DNA of 64,000 nucleotides from Corynebacterium renale (GTDB lineage Bacteria > Actinomycetota > Actinomycetes > Mycobacteriales > Mycobacteriaceae), in assembly GCF_002563965.1 (NCBI RefSeq), contig NZ_PDJF01000001.1:2108001-2172000 (forward strand), read 5' to 3'. The notes under the pieces were generated by a model. It searched no databases. It saw only the letters and a program-made list of their open reading frames with translations, and had not been told where the DNA came from. Made by a program: the position numbers and the translations under genes. The stretch's first letter is position 1; each line of letters starts with the position of its first letter. Below, in pieces: positions 33,471-42,546 of this stretch.

Positions 33471-33860
33471 AGATGTCCTTTCATCGCTTGACCAAGGTAT
33501 TTCCGCGGTGAAGTTGGAACGCGAATACGTTCATAGTGCCCAAGCTTCAGACCGCGGGCATATATCGATTTATGGAGGCCATCACGAACAGCCTCCTACC
33601 TCATTGCTGGTCACGGTGTGCGCCGTGTGCGCATTCGGTGTATCCAGCAGAAACAGGCACGGTGTGCACTTCGGTAGCTGCATGTAAGACTCGGCTGCAA
33701 TGGTGGAATAGTGCGCGTTGATACCAGCACTATTTTCTCCCCTAGGCCGCTGTCTCATAACAGTCGCGAATCGACCTGCCCATTAGTGTAGCGCACGCGA
33801 CGCAAAGACACGATATTTACCCTCACCTAGACCACGCGCAAAACTGCCTCACAGGTTCAG
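33471..33860 (-). promoter_or_regulatory. Long leader and promoter region of rho
   Basis: No gene is supported in these roughly 390 nt. A minus-strand TACACT hexamer (rc of 33785-33790) could be the rho -10, giving a leader of about 300 nt. Within it are two hairpins: an 8-bp repeat AATAGTGC/GCACTATT (33707-33714 with 33727-33734) and GGAGGC/GCCTCC (33574-33579 with 33591-33596). Rho genes are commonly autoregulated by attenuation in such leaders; that is inference here. Confidence 0.4.
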
Positions 33861-33873
33861 TAGAGTGTGGGGT
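33861..33873 (+). promoter_or_regulatory. Leaderless promoter of the acyl-CoA ligase
   Basis: TAGAGT (33861-33866), a 7-nt spacer and ATG (33874). There is no Shine-Dalgarno upstream, so the transcript probably begins at the start codon. Confidence 0.6.
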
Positions 33874-35610
33874 ATGCAATCGACGATGCACAACGTTCCA
33901 CTGTCTATGACCCGCATTCTGAATTATGGTGGGACGGTTCATGGCGCTACAAAAGTGACAACGTGGTGCCACGATTCTGCACGCACGACCACGTTTGCTG
34001 CGGTGAAAGCACGTGCAGGCGCACTAGCGTGGGCTTTGCAGCAGCGGTGCAAGATTAATGTCGGCGATACGGTTGCCACGCTCATGTTCAATACGGCCGA
34101 GCATTTCGAAGCCATGCTGGCGGTGCCATGCATGGGAGCCGTCTTCACGCCCCTGAACCACCAGCTCTTGGCAGACCAAGTGATTCACAGTATCAACCAT
34201 GCGCAAGCAGAAGTTGTGCTCGTCGATAAGCAATTAGTCCCGCACCTCGCCCGCATCGTCGGGCAGTGCCCAAAGGTGCGCTCAGTCATTATTTCTGGGG
34301 TAGCGGTATCGGCGGAAGACCGCGCGCTCTTCCCGCGCGATATCGACGTCGCAGCGTACGAACAAATCCTCGACGGTCGCCCCACCGAGTACCCGTGGCC
34401 CGTGCTACCCGAAGACTCACCGGCAGCACTGTGCTATTCCACGGGAACCACCGGCCAACCGAAGGGTGTGGTCTATTCGCACCGCTCGCTATACCTGCAG
34501 AGCATGACACTCGTGGCCACTGATTCGCTGGCCGTAGAAAGCGGCGAAACATTCCTGTGCGGAGTACCCATTTTCCACGTCCTGAGCTGGGGTGTCCCCT
34601 ACGCAGCATTCATGGTCGGTGCGCCCCTGATATTCATGGGCCGCGATACTTCCCCCGAGGCTCTGTCCGCAGCCATCACCACATTGCACCCACGCATGGC
34701 CCATGGCGTCCCAACCCTGTGGATGCAACTGTTGGTCCACTACCTCCACACACCTCCACCACGCATGTCGTTGCAGGAAATTTTCGTGGGCGGTTCGCCA
34801 GCGCCACCGGCATTGATTCACATGTGGGAAGAACGCTACGGCGTGGACGTTATCCAAGTGTGGGGTATGACGGAGACCCAAACTGTCGGCACCGTGGCGC
34901 GCCCACCAGCAGGAGTATCCGGCGAGGCACGTCAGGCCTATCGGGAAAGCCAAGGGCGCTTCCCCGCACACCTGGAATACCGCGTGGTCGCTGACGGTCG
35001 CATTGTAGGAAGTACCGACCGCAACGCTGGCGAAATCCAAGTCCGCGGCAATCTAGTAACCAATGGCTACTACGACTCCCCCGCAGGCCACGACGACGGC
35101 TTGGCCTCTACATTCCGCGGCAAACGAGTCGACGACGCCGCAGTCACTGCCAAATACATGACCGACGACGGCTGGTTACGCACCGGCGACATGGGGTCAG
35201 TCACGAACGACGGCTTCCTTACCGTCCATGATCGCTCGCGTGATGCAATCCGCTCCGGCGGTGAATGGATTTATTCTGCGCAGCTGGAAAACCTCATCAT
35301 GAACTCCGACCGGGTTATCGAATGCGCCGTCATCGGATACCCCAGCAAGAAATGGGGCCAGCGCCCCCTAGCAGTCACCGTACTTCACGAAGGGATTCCC
35401 CACACCGCAGAAACCGCAAGAAAGCTTCGCGACGAAATGCGCGCCGTCTTCCCAGCGTGGATGTTGCCCGAATACTGGACCTTTGTCGACTCCATCGACA
35501 AAACCAGCGTGGGAAAATTCGACAAAAAAGATCTCCGCACCTACTTGGCCGAGGGACAATTCTCCATTATTGAGCTCGACGGCCCCGGGACTTCTACGGA
35601 CGAAGATTAA
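33874..35610 (+). CDS. Fatty acid-CoA ligase (AMP-forming)
   Basis: A 578-aa acyl-adenylate-forming enzyme that activates a carboxylic acid with ATP and transfers it to CoA. The P-loop-like motif is YSTGTTGQPKGVVYSH (near residue 190), the adenine-binding segment WGMTETQTVG, the hinge region DGWLRTGDMG, and the catalytic C-terminal lysine is in KTSVGKFDKKDL. The absence of a membrane helix suggests a soluble medium- or long-chain enzyme. Chain-length preference cannot be read. It stands alone between the divergent rho block and the convergent thrB, with a shared terminator downstream. Confidence 0.9.
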   Translation: MQSTMHNVPLSMTRILNYGGTVHGATKVTTWCHDSARTTTFAAVKARAGALAWALQQRCKINVGDTVATLMFNTAEHFEAMLAVPCMGAVFTPLNHQLLADQVIHSINHAQAEVVLVDKQLVPHLARIVGQCPKVRSVIISGVAVSAEDRALFPRDIDVAAYEQILDGRPTEYPWPVLPEDSPAALCYSTGTTGQPKGVVYSHRSLYLQSMTLVATDSLAVESGETFLCGVPIFHVLSWGVPYAAFMVGAPLIFMGRDTSPEALSAAITTLHPRMAHGVPTLWMQLLVHYLHTPPPRMSLQEIFVGGSPAPPALIHMWEERYGVDVIQVWGMTETQTVGTVARPPAGVSGEARQAYRESQGRFPAHLEYRVVADGRIVGSTDRNAGEIQVRGNLVTNGYYDSPAGHDDGLASTFRGKRVDDAAVTAKYMTDDGWLRTGDMGSVTNDGFLTVHDRSRDAIRSGGEWIYSAQLENLIMNSDRVIECAVIGYPSKKWGQRPLAVTVLHEGIPHTAETARKLRDEMRAVFPAWMLPEYWTFVDSIDKTSVGKFDKKDLRTYLAEGQFSIIELDGPGTSTDED

Positions 35611-35617
35611 CCACACC

Positions 35618-35647
35618 AGAAAGCCCACGGCTGGGCGTGGGCTTTCT
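35618..35647. terminator. Bidirectional terminator between acyl-CoA ligase and thrB
   Basis: A perfect 12-bp stem (35618-35629 with 35636-35647) with loop GCTGGG separates two convergent genes. Each 3' arm ends in TTTCT, and it begins 7 nt after the ligase stop and lies 14 nt beyond the thrB stop. Confidence 0.85.
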
Positions 35648-35661
35648 AAAAACGCGTTTGC

Positions 35662-36585
35662 TTAATTCACGGTGACCGTTGCCGGTCCTGCTACTGCCAG
35701 CTCATGAACGACCAACCCGGCGGCGCGGGCTTCGTCGAGAAGCTCTGGGGCTACAGGCTCAGTAGAAAGTACTAAGCAGGTGGGCCCGGCACCCGAAAGG
35801 AATGCTGCGTAACCGCGGTTACGCAGACGATTTACCCACTCGGCGGTGATTGGCAGAACGTCAGCACGGTACGGCTGGTGGAGACGGTCACGGGTACCTT
35901 CCCACAGCAGTTCGGGGTGGTTGCTCAGCGCGGCCGTCATCACTGCGGTACGGGATACATTAAAACGCGCATCCGTGTGGGTGACGTGGCTAGGAAGGAC
36001 GCGGCGAACGGCATCCGTGGAGGCGTGGAAATTCGGGACCAGCGCCGTGGCACGAATGGATGAATCGACGGGGATATTAACCGCGCGGTATACCGGTTGA
36101 GAACGGCCGTCGACGGGAATCTCTGTCCATGACACAACCGCCCCACCCAGAACCGAGGCTCCTGCGTTATCGGGGTGGCCTTCGAAAGCGGACGCCAGCT
36201 GTACCAGGCGCTCGTTATCTAGCGGTCCACCTGCAAGCGCATTACCCGCAAGCACACCTGACACTGCCGCCGCTGCCGACGAACCCAAGCCGCGCGACTG
36301 CGGAATGGTGTTATGGCACACAACGCGCAGGCCGGGGGCTACGGCGTCTGCAGCCGATAACGCTGCGTGGATTGCCTTGACTACCAAGTGGGAAGCATCG
36401 CGCGGGAGGTCGTCTTCGCCTTCACCATGGATTTCAATGTCCAAGCCACCACTGGTGACGGTGACCTCGATGGTGTCGTAAATCTCCAAGGCCAGACCTA
36501 AGGTGTCAAAACCTGGCCCCAGGTTTGCCGACGAACCGGGGACAGTAACCGTGCAGCTGCGCCCTACCTCTAACTCGATAGCCAT
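35662..36585 (-). CDS. thrB: Homoserine kinase
   Basis: GHMP-family kinase (307 aa) that phosphorylates homoserine on the way to threonine. The ATP-binding signature is [16 protein letters not shown] (near residue 92), with the GHMP N-terminal [18 protein letters not shown] and the C-terminal GAGPTCLVL motif. A strong AGAAGGAG site precedes the ATG. It follows hom by 46 nt without a terminator, giving the standard corynebacterial hom-thrB operon. Confidence 0.97.
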   Translation of the reverse strand: MAIELEVGRSCTVTVPGSSANLGPGFDTLGLALEIYDTIEVTVTSGGLDIEIHGEGEDDLPRDASHLVVKAIHAALSAADAVAPGLRVVCHNTIPQSRGLGSSAAAAVSGVLAGNALAGGPLDNERLVQLASAFEGHPDNAGASVLGGAVVSWTEIPVDGRSQPVYRAVNIPVDSSIRATALVPNFHASTDAVRRVLPSHVTHTDARFNVSRTAVMTAALSNHPELLWEGTRDRLHQPYRADVLPITAEWVNRLRNRGYAAFLSGAGPTCLVLSTEPVAPELLDEARAAGLVVHELAVAGPATVTVN

Positions 36586-36631
36586 GACTGTGCTCCTTCT
36601 AGGCTCCGCGTCGTGAAAGAATCCGTGGCTA

Positions 36632-37969
36632 CTAGTCTGCCAGACGCAACACGGAGTTAATACCCAGGACTGCAGGCGATGCGCTCAATTCCTGGACTGT
36701 GCGCTCGAGGTCTTCCTCGCGTGCAGTGTGCGTTACCAAGATCAAGCGGGCACCATCGTGGCCTTCCTCCTGGCGGACGGTACGCAACGAAATCTTGTTC
36801 CGCGCGCAGATCGCGGTGAGGTCGGCAAGCACTCCTGCCCGGTCCTGTACACGCATGTCGATGTGGAAGCGAGTTGGAACCTCACCAAACGTGGCGATAG
36901 GAAGGTTTGCGTACGTATTTTCTCCCGGTGCACGTCCACCGTGGACCTTGTTGCGGGAAGCGCCTACAATGTCGCCCAGCACAGCGGATGCGGTGGGCGC
37001 GCCGCCGGCCCCGTTACCGTAGAACATCAAATTACCTGCAGCTTCTGCTTCTACAAAGATTGCGTTATAGGATTGCGAAACCGATGCCAAGGGGTGGGCC
37101 CGGTCAACCAGGGTTGGATGTACACGGGCAGCAACGCTTTCAGTTCCGTCTGGCTCAACGATGCGTTCGCAAATAGCTAGGAGCTTGATCACCTGTCCAG
37201 CTTCCTGAGCGGCAGCAATATCGTCAGCGGTGATGCGGCTGATGCCTTCGCAGTAGACGTCATCAAATTTCACGCGGGTGTGGAAGCCCAACGAAGCCAA
37301 GATGGCAGCCTTCGAGGCGGCATCATGCCCTTCGACGTCAGCGGTAGGATCTGCTTCGGCATATCCCAACCGGGTTGCTTCTGCAAGCATGTCTTCGTAC
37401 GACGCCCCCGTGGAATCCATGCCGTCCAGGATGAAGTTGGTCGTGCCGTTGACGATGCCAGAGATACGGTTGATTTGGTCGCCTGCTAAGGAGCGGCGGA
37501 GCACTCCGACAACCGGAATCGCTGCAGCGACGGCTGCCTCGAAGTACAGGTCAACCTGCGCTTCATCCGCGGCTTCAGCCAGTTCATCAGCGTGTGCGGC
37601 AACGAGTGCCTTGTTCGCGGTAACAACAGACTTTCCAGAGCGCAGTGCCTTGAGTACAAGTTCACGTGGATAGTCGATCCCGCCGATTACTTCGACGACA
37701 ACATCAACATCGTCGCGGTCAATCAAGCTGCGGGCGTCGTCGGTAAGCAATCCCTCCGGCACGCCCTTGCGTGGCTTGGACACGTCAGAGACGGCTACGC
37801 CGCGCAGTTCAAGAGGGCCACCGATGCGGTGTTCCAGTTCGTCAGCGTACTTCCGCATGAGTCGCAGAACTTCCGAACCCACTGTGCCGTAACCGAGCAG
37901 AGCAATACCAACAGGCTCACCGGCGCCTTTACCGGGGTTGAAGGTAGTTGCGGCTGTCGAATCAGTCAT
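36632..37969 (-). CDS. hom: Homoserine dehydrogenase
   Basis: Reduces aspartate semialdehyde to homoserine, the branch to threonine and methionine. The 445-aa enzyme has the Rossmann motif [14 protein letters not shown], the catalytic region [14 protein letters not shown] and a C-terminal ACT domain (about residues 360-445, [20 protein letters not shown]) through which threonine inhibits the enzyme in C. glutamicum. First gene of hom-thrB. An own promoter is expected because a terminator ends the lysA transcript upstream. Confidence 0.97.
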   Translation of the reverse strand: MTDSTAATTFNPGKGAGEPVGIALLGYGTVGSEVLRLMRKYADELEHRIGGPLELRGVAVSDVSKPRKGVPEGLLTDDARSLIDRDDVDVVVEVIGGIDYPRELVLKALRSGKSVVTANKALVAAHADELAEAADEAQVDLYFEAAVAAAIPVVGVLRRSLAGDQINRISGIVNGTTNFILDGMDSTGASYEDMLAEATRLGYAEADPTADVEGHDAASKAAILASLGFHTRVKFDDVYCEGISRITADDIAAAQEAGQVIKLLAICERIVEPDGTESVAARVHPTLVDRAHPLASVSQSYNAIFVEAEAAGNLMFYGNGAGGAPTASAVLGDIVGASRNKVHGGRAPGENTYANLPIATFGEVPTRFHIDMRVQDRAGVLADLTAICARNKISLRTVRQEEGHDGARLILVTHTAREEDLERTVQELSASPAVLGINSVLRLAD

Positions 37970-38101
37970 GTTCTTCCAGTTCCTTCTAGTACGTTGCGAA
38001 TACTTTCACCACATCGCGGGCAATACGCCATGTCTGGGGGCTCAGCGCCCCCGCGCAGGTTACTGAACCGTAATAGAGCTCCAGTAAGTGGATACTGTAA
38101 G

Positions 38102-38121
38102 ACTATAGACTAAGCGGTTCA
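38102..38121 (-). promoter_or_regulatory. Candidate hom promoter with McbR-like box
   Basis: On the minus strand TATAGT (rc of 38102-38107) could be the hom -10. Overlapping it, on the plus strand, is TAGAC-N6-GTTCA (38106-38121), which resembles the methionine repressor McbR site TAGAC-N6-GTCTA in the first half but matches only part of the second. The leader of about 125 nt contains a GGGGGC/GCCCCC hairpin near 38038-38055. Confidence 0.3.
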
Positions 38122-38229
38122 TATCGGGGAGTTTCTTGGTCAATAACATAGCCCTTCACCGAATGACTCACACCGAGAACCCAGGGAAGTCCCTGCACAT
38201 ACTCAATCCCCCGCCCCGATGAGCGTGAA

Positions 38230-38264
38230 TAAAAATAGGTGTGGTGGGGTTAGCCCACTACACC
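38230..38264 (-). terminator. Intrinsic terminator of argS-lysA
   Basis: On the minus strand an 11-bp stem with one wobble pair (GGTGTAGTGGG and CCCACCACACC; 38254-38264 with 38238-38248) is followed by ATTTTTATT. It begins 18 nt beyond the lysA stop, ending that operon before hom. Confidence 0.88.
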
Positions 38265-38282
38265 CACGCTCGTTGCAGAAGG

Positions 38283-39668
38283 TTAGTTCCCCTCTTCAAG
38301 CGCCAAAATGTCTTCCACGGTTTCCCTGCGCACCATGAGTTCGGCGTGCCCATTATTTACAACGACAACCGCCGGGCGTCCAAACGCGTTGTACCGGCTC
38401 GACATAGTAAAGCCGTATGCACCCGTGGCCGGAATGCCTACGATGTCGCCGGACTTCAACCCCTCGGGAACCTCAATATCATGGATGAGGATATCGCCTG
38501 ATTCACAATGAGAACCCACGATGCGGGCCTCCACCGGTTCTCCCTCAACGAATCCGGAGGCGACTCGGAAATCGTATTCCGCACCATAAAGAGCAGGACG
38601 AATGTTGTCACTCATTCCGCCATCGACGGAAATGTAGCGGCGACGCTGCCCATCCCCTACGGGGACATCCTTGATAGTTCCCACGGTGTAGACGGTAGCT
38701 GTGGATGGGCCTGCAATCGCACGACCTGGCTCGACCATGACGTGTGGCATCGCGATCCCGTAATCGGAAGCTGCTTGTGCAACGCGGCCAAGCAGGTCAT
38801 CCGCGACGGCCGCGACATCAAGAGGCTGTTGCTGCGCGGTGTACGCAATCCCGTACCCGCCGCCCAAGTCCAGGATGGAAAGCTGCGTGGCCAACGCTTC
38901 CCGCCCGCCAGGGAAATTGGGGCCGCAGGTATCCAAAATCTCGCCCAGGAAGCCAAGGATGCGCTCGGCAGCCAGGCCAAAGCCTTCCGCGTCAAATACC
39001 TGCGATCCCACGTGGCAGTGTAGGCCTTCCAAACGCAGAGAGTCGTGGGCGAGAACAGCTTTAACAGCGTCTAGAGCGTCACCAGCAGCCAGAGAGATGC
39101 CAAACTTCTGGTCCTCATGTGAGGTCGCGATGAACTCGTGCGTGTGTGCCTCAATACCCGGGGTAACGCGGATAAGGACAGGTTGCACGTGTCCGGCTTC
39201 GGCAGCAATCGCTGCGAGATCCTCGATCTCCTGCGGCGAGTCCAGAACCACGTGACCTACCTTGCGGGAGACACATTCACGCAGGAAAACGGGTGTTTTG
39301 TTATTGCCATGCACAGTGATGCGCGCAGCAGGGAAATCTGCAGCGGCCGCGATGAGTAATTCATTAACACTCGCGACATCAAGGCTCAAGCCCTCTTCTT
39401 CCACCCAACCTGCGATGGTACGGGTGAGAAAAGCCTTTGCAGCGTAATGCACGTGGTCCGCGCCGCCGAAGGCTTGCGCCATGGACCGGCAGCGAAAGCG
39501 AAAATCAGCTTCGTCGACGACGTAGGTGGGCGTGCCGAATTTCTCTGCAATTTCCGGTAACGGGACATCCGCAATGGTGATCACGCCGTCTTCCTGACGA
39601 CACGTGTGCTTGGGCCAAACGTGGGCAGGAAGATCATTAAAGGATTCATAGTCCACGGTGGAGTCCAT
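38283..39668 (-). CDS. lysA: Diaminopimelate decarboxylase
   Basis: PLP enzyme making L-lysine from meso-diaminopimelate. The 461-aa fold-III protein shows the Schiff-base lysine in [10 protein letters not shown] (near residue 78), the phosphate-binding LHCHVGSQ and LGGGYGI, EPGR, and the active-site CESGD. An AGAAAG site precedes the ATG. It follows argS, as in the C. glutamicum argS-lysA operon, but with an unusually long 202-nt spacer. Confidence 0.97.
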   Translation of the reverse strand: MDSTVDYESFNDLPAHVWPKHTCRQEDGVITIADVPLPEIAEKFGTPTYVVDEADFRFRCRSMAQAFGGADHVHYAAKAFLTRTIAGWVEEEGLSLDVASVNELLIAAAADFPAARITVHGNNKTPVFLRECVSRKVGHVVLDSPQEIEDLAAIAAEAGHVQPVLIRVTPGIEAHTHEFIATSHEDQKFGISLAAGDALDAVKAVLAHDSLRLEGLHCHVGSQVFDAEGFGLAAERILGFLGEILDTCGPNFPGGREALATQLSILDLGGGYGIAYTAQQQPLDVAAVADDLLGRVAQAASDYGIAMPHVMVEPGRAIAGPSTATVYTVGTIKDVPVGDGQRRRYISVDGGMSDNIRPALYGAEYDFRVASGFVEGEPVEARIVGSHCESGDILIHDIEVPEGLKSGDIVGIPATGAYGFTMSSRYNAFGRPAVVVVNNGHAELMVRRETVEDILALEEGN

Positions 39669-39870
39669 TGTCGCGTGCTTTCTGTAGTCAGACGCGAATC
39701 CAGCCGTAGGTAATCGCGCGTGGTCAACAAGTTATCAAGGTAGCTGTACGTTATCGCCCAGCTAATTTTTACCCGATTCATTAAAGCCCCAGGAGGCCGG
39801 ACCGTCAAAATATAGCCTGCATTAAACCATGCTTCTCGACGACCATCCGGCCCCAACGGGCCGCCGCACA
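39669..39870 (-). other. lysA-argS intergenic spacer
   Basis: These 202 nt hold no supported gene or terminator. Bases 39831-39853 match a coding segment of the THUMP-like methyltransferase gene (13972-13994) at 22 of 23 positions. Translated on the minus strand both give GP-(E/D)-GRREAW. The rest of the spacer shows no further similarity that I could see. Confidence 0.5.
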
Positions 39871-41523
39871 TTACATTCTTTCGGGCGCGGTGACGCCGAC
39901 GAGACGCAGTGCGTTAGCGAGTGTCTGGCGGGTTGCCATGGCCAAAGCCAGACGTGCGCCGTGCAGTGGCTGCACCTCTTCCCCGGCCTTCGGAAGAATG
40001 TGGCAGTTGTCGTAGAAGCGGTGGAAGACACCAGCAAGTTCTTCAGCGTAACGGGCCACACGGTGCGGTTCGCGCAGCTCCGCGGCGGCCTTAACCACGG
40101 CTGGGAATTCACCCAGAGTGCGGATGAGATCACCTTCACGGTCGTGGACCAGCAGGGCCAAGTCGGCGTTATAAGCGTTCACACCAGCCTCGTGTGCCCG
40201 GCGCGCGATAGAGCACAGGCGAGCGTGCGCGTACTGCACGTAGTAGACGGGGTTATCGGAGGATTGGGCCTGCCAGATGTCCAGGTCGATGTCGAGGGAG
40301 GAATCAACGGACGAGCGGATCATGGAGTAGCGGGCTGCGTCGACGCCGATGGCCTCGACGAGGTCGTCGAGCGTGATAACGGTGCCTGCACGCTTTGACA
40401 TGCGTACGGCTTGGCCGTTTTTCAGGAGGTTGACCATCTGGCCGATGAGAACCTCGATGCGTTCTGGCGCGTAGCCGAGTGCTGCTGCTGCCGCTTTGAG
40501 GCGCGCAATGTATCCATGGTGATCGGCGCCCAGCATGTAGATGGCAAGGTCGAAGCCGCGGTCGAACTTGTCTGCGGCGTAGGCGATGTCACCGGCGATG
40601 TATGCGGCGTTGCCATCAGATTTGATAACTACGCGGTCTTTGTCGTCGCCAAAGTCGGTGGAGCGCAGCCACCAAGCCCCATCGGCTTCGTAGAGGTTGC
40701 CGTTATCTTTGAGTCGTGCGATTGCGGATTCGACGGCGCCGGATTCGAAAAGGGAATTTTCGTGGAAGTAGACGTCGAAGTCCGTGCCAAATTCGTGTAG
40801 CGACTGTTTGATGTGGGCGAACATCATCTCTACGCCCTCTGCACGGAAGCGTTCTTGGCGCTGCGCTGGGTCGAGGTTAATGATGCCTGGGTCCTTGTCC
40901 GTAATTGCGGTGGCAATGTCGTGGATGTACGCCCCTCCGTATCCGTCTTCCGGGGTGGGCTCACCGAGGGCTGCGGCCACGAGGGAGCGGGCGAATCGGT
41001 CGATCTGTTCGCCGTGGTCGTTGAAGTAGTATTCGCGGGTTACATCGGCGCCACTTGCTTGCAGTACGCGCCCTAATGCATCACCGACAGCTGCCCACCG
41101 GGTGCCACCCAGGTGGATGGGACCGGTTGGGTTCGCGGACACGAATTCCAAGTTGATGGACGTGCCTGCGTACAGGTCAGAATTGCCAAAGGCCTCTCCT
41201 GCCTCGAGGATCTTGGCCACGATTGTGCCCTGCGCTGCCGCTGCAAGACGCAGGTTCAAAAACCCGGGGCCAGCAATGGTGGCCTCGTCGATTGCCTCGG
41301 ATGCGGAAAGTTTCTCTGCCAACCAGCTGGCAAGGTCACGTGGAGCAACACCTGCCTTCTTCGCGACCTGGAGAGCGAGGTTTGTGGCGTAATCACCATG
41401 CTCTGGGTTGCGGGGACGCTCGACGGTAACTACGTCGGGTAGGACGGAGGCGTCGAGGTCACGTTCGGTGAGGACCGCTTCCGCGGTGTCACGGATCAAG
41501 GTGGAGAGTTCAGCTGGTGTCAT
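39871..41523 (-). CDS. argS: Arginyl-tRNA synthetase
   Basis: Class I synthetase (550 aa) charging tRNA(Arg). It has the N-terminal Add1 tRNA-binding domain and a HIGH motif in the actinobacterial form HLGG ([18 protein letters not shown]). The KMSK-equivalent is [15 protein letters not shown] and the DALR anticodon-binding domain is C-terminal. ATG 41523 (MTPAELSTL) is used. The extension to 41577 is not family-like. First gene of argS-lysA, divergent from the molybdo-cytochrome operon. Confidence 0.96.
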   Translation of the reverse strand: MTPAELSTLIRDTAEAVLTERDLDASVLPDVVTVERPRNPEHGDYATNLALQVAKKAGVAPRDLASWLAEKLSASEAIDEATIAGPGFLNLRLAAAAQGTIVAKILEAGEAFGNSDLYAGTSINLEFVSANPTGPIHLGGTRWAAVGDALGRVLQASGADVTREYYFNDHGEQIDRFARSLVAAALGEPTPEDGYGGAYIHDIATAITDKDPGIINLDPAQRQERFRAEGVEMMFAHIKQSLHEFGTDFDVYFHENSLFESGAVESAIARLKDNGNLYEADGAWWLRSTDFGDDKDRVVIKSDGNAAYIAGDIAYAADKFDRGFDLAIYMLGADHHGYIARLKAAAAALGYAPERIEVLIGQMVNLLKNGQAVRMSKRAGTVITLDDLVEAIGVDAARYSMIRSSVDSSLDIDLDIWQAQSSDNPVYYVQYAHARLCSIARRAHEAGVNAYNADLALLVHDREGDLIRTLGEFPAVVKAAAELREPHRVARYAEELAGVFHRFYDNCHILPKAGEEVQPLHGARLALAMATRQTLANALRLVGVTAPERM

Positions 41524-41674
41524 GGTGTGAAATCCTAGTCCACGCTGTACACACGAGCATAAGAGGGGATATGCCATGGCTTTTGCGCGGTGTGGCTAAA
41601 AAAAATTCGCAACGTCGATAAGCAGCCAAAAAGTACGGGCATCTTTTATACCGGCGAGGCGGAGACGAGCTGTA

Positions 41675-41688
41675 GATACGTTCGTACA
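41675..41688. promoter_or_regulatory. Imperfect copy of the TGTAC-N4-GTACA palindrome
   Basis: GATAC-GTTC-GTACA matches the palindrome TGTAC-N4-GTACA at 8 of 10 fixed positions. It lies 134 bp upstream of a perfect copy in the same argS/molybdo-cytochrome intergenic region, so it could be an auxiliary site. Confidence 0.35.
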
Positions 41689-41808
41689 CCGCACTTCAGG
41701 CCAAGTTTTTTCGCCGCGCTCCGCGTGAGGACACAAATCCCGCGCCCGGAATCCACGCTTTTTCTATCACCCTATCGAAAGGTAAATATCTACCGTGACC
41801 TGCGCTCT

Positions 41809-41822
41809 TGTACGGGCGTACA
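41809..41822. promoter_or_regulatory. Perfect TGTAC-N4-GTACA palindrome at operon promoter
   Basis: TGTAC-GGGC-GTACA is a perfect 5+5 inverted repeat; the two inner pairs extend it to TGTACG/CGTACA. It overlaps the expected -35 (41819-41824) of a promoter with -10 TACTGT (41842-41847). The same palindrome occurs at the modA promoter (54916-54929). The regulator is unknown. Confidence 0.6.
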
Positions 41823-41841
41823 TTAAATGATTAACCCCTCA

Positions 41842-42001
41842 TACTGTTAGCGTTCACAGCAGAGTCGGAAACGAACCGCCAGACGCTGCTCACTGACAGT
41901 GGATAGCTGGTGGACTCCAGCTTCACGCCGCGTACCGGTGCGTCCACCCGATCTCATCCCAACCGTTGTTGGGGTGCCTCCCACCTACAGAAGGGTTCTG
42001 T
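41842..42001 (+). promoter_or_regulatory. Predicted -10 and structured 5' leader of the molybdo-cytochrome operon
   Basis: If TACTGT (41842-41847) is the -10, the leader is about 150 nt. It contains several hairpins: CACTG-A-CAGTG (41891-41901), AGCTGG/CCAGCT (41905-41910 with 41917-41922) and, directly against the start codon, ACAGAA-GGG-TTCTGT (41987-42001). The last one holds the ribosome-binding AGAAGGG in its 5' arm and loop, so translation could be regulated. Confidence 0.4.
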
Positions 42002-42535
42002 ATGAACATCATTGAGGAGTCGTCGCACGGTGCGTCAGCGGCACCCAATGCCGTGGGCACGCCAAACGCGACGCAAGACGTTTTGCGGCATGTGAAGCCC
42101 GGCAAGACCCGAGCACCATTCCTGCGCTACATCCGTATCAACCTGCCGCGGCTGACTAAAGCCGTGCTCATCATGGTTATTGCCGTCATCGGCGCGACTG
42201 CCGCGGGTGTGGCGCTCAGCGACCACCTCCCCTTCCCCGGCGCTGACATCGCCCTGTGGATCGTTGTCGCATTCGCTGCTATTTACGTCCTGTTCGGACT
42301 GTTCACCACGCTGCGCATCTGGGACTACGGTTCGCTCGTCGGAGCCGCTGCACTCATCGTCTACATCGGTGGCCTGCTTGGCGACGCCCCATACGTGTGG
42401 AACGGCGCGTCTATCTATCTGGCCGCGACCTGGAACGTCATGGCTATCGCATCTCTGGCCTACTTCTTCCTGAACTGGGCCGTCAACTACGGCATGCTCG
42501 TCGCTTACCCCGACGATCAAGGCTTTACAGACTAG
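42002..42535 (+). CDS. Small membrane protein of the molybdo-cytochrome operon
   Basis: A 177-aa protein of no family I recognise. A polar N-terminus of about 55 residues is followed by four predicted transmembrane helices (about residues 57-77, 88-107, 113-132 and 142-165). There are no Cys pairs or heme-type His pairs within the helices, so it is more likely an assembly or structural subunit than a redox carrier. It is the first gene of the operon, starting at the ATG after the sequestered AGAAGGG site. The next gene begins 11 nt downstream. Confidence 0.8.
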   Translation: MNIIEESSHGASAAPNAVGTPNATQDVLRHVKPGKTRAPFLRYIRINLPRLTKAVLIMVIAVIGATAAGVALSDHLPFPGADIALWIVVAFAAIYVLFGLFTTLRIWDYGSLVGAAALIVYIGGLLGDAPYVWNGASIYLAATWNVMAIASLAYFFLNWAVNYGMLVAYPDDQGFTD

Positions 42536-42546
42536 GAGAACCACAC

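Noticed and set aside
39581..39871. Possible 96-aa protein in the lysA-argS spacer
   Set aside because: It overlaps the lysA start in another frame and lacks a ribosome site and conserved character. Only the short GPDGRREAW similarity is notable and is reported separately.
41183..41421. Loss of the HIGH motif in ArgRS (HLGG)
   Set aside because: The degenerate form is usual for actinobacterial ArgRS as I recall it, and the KMSK loop is normal, so I do not treat it as inactivation.
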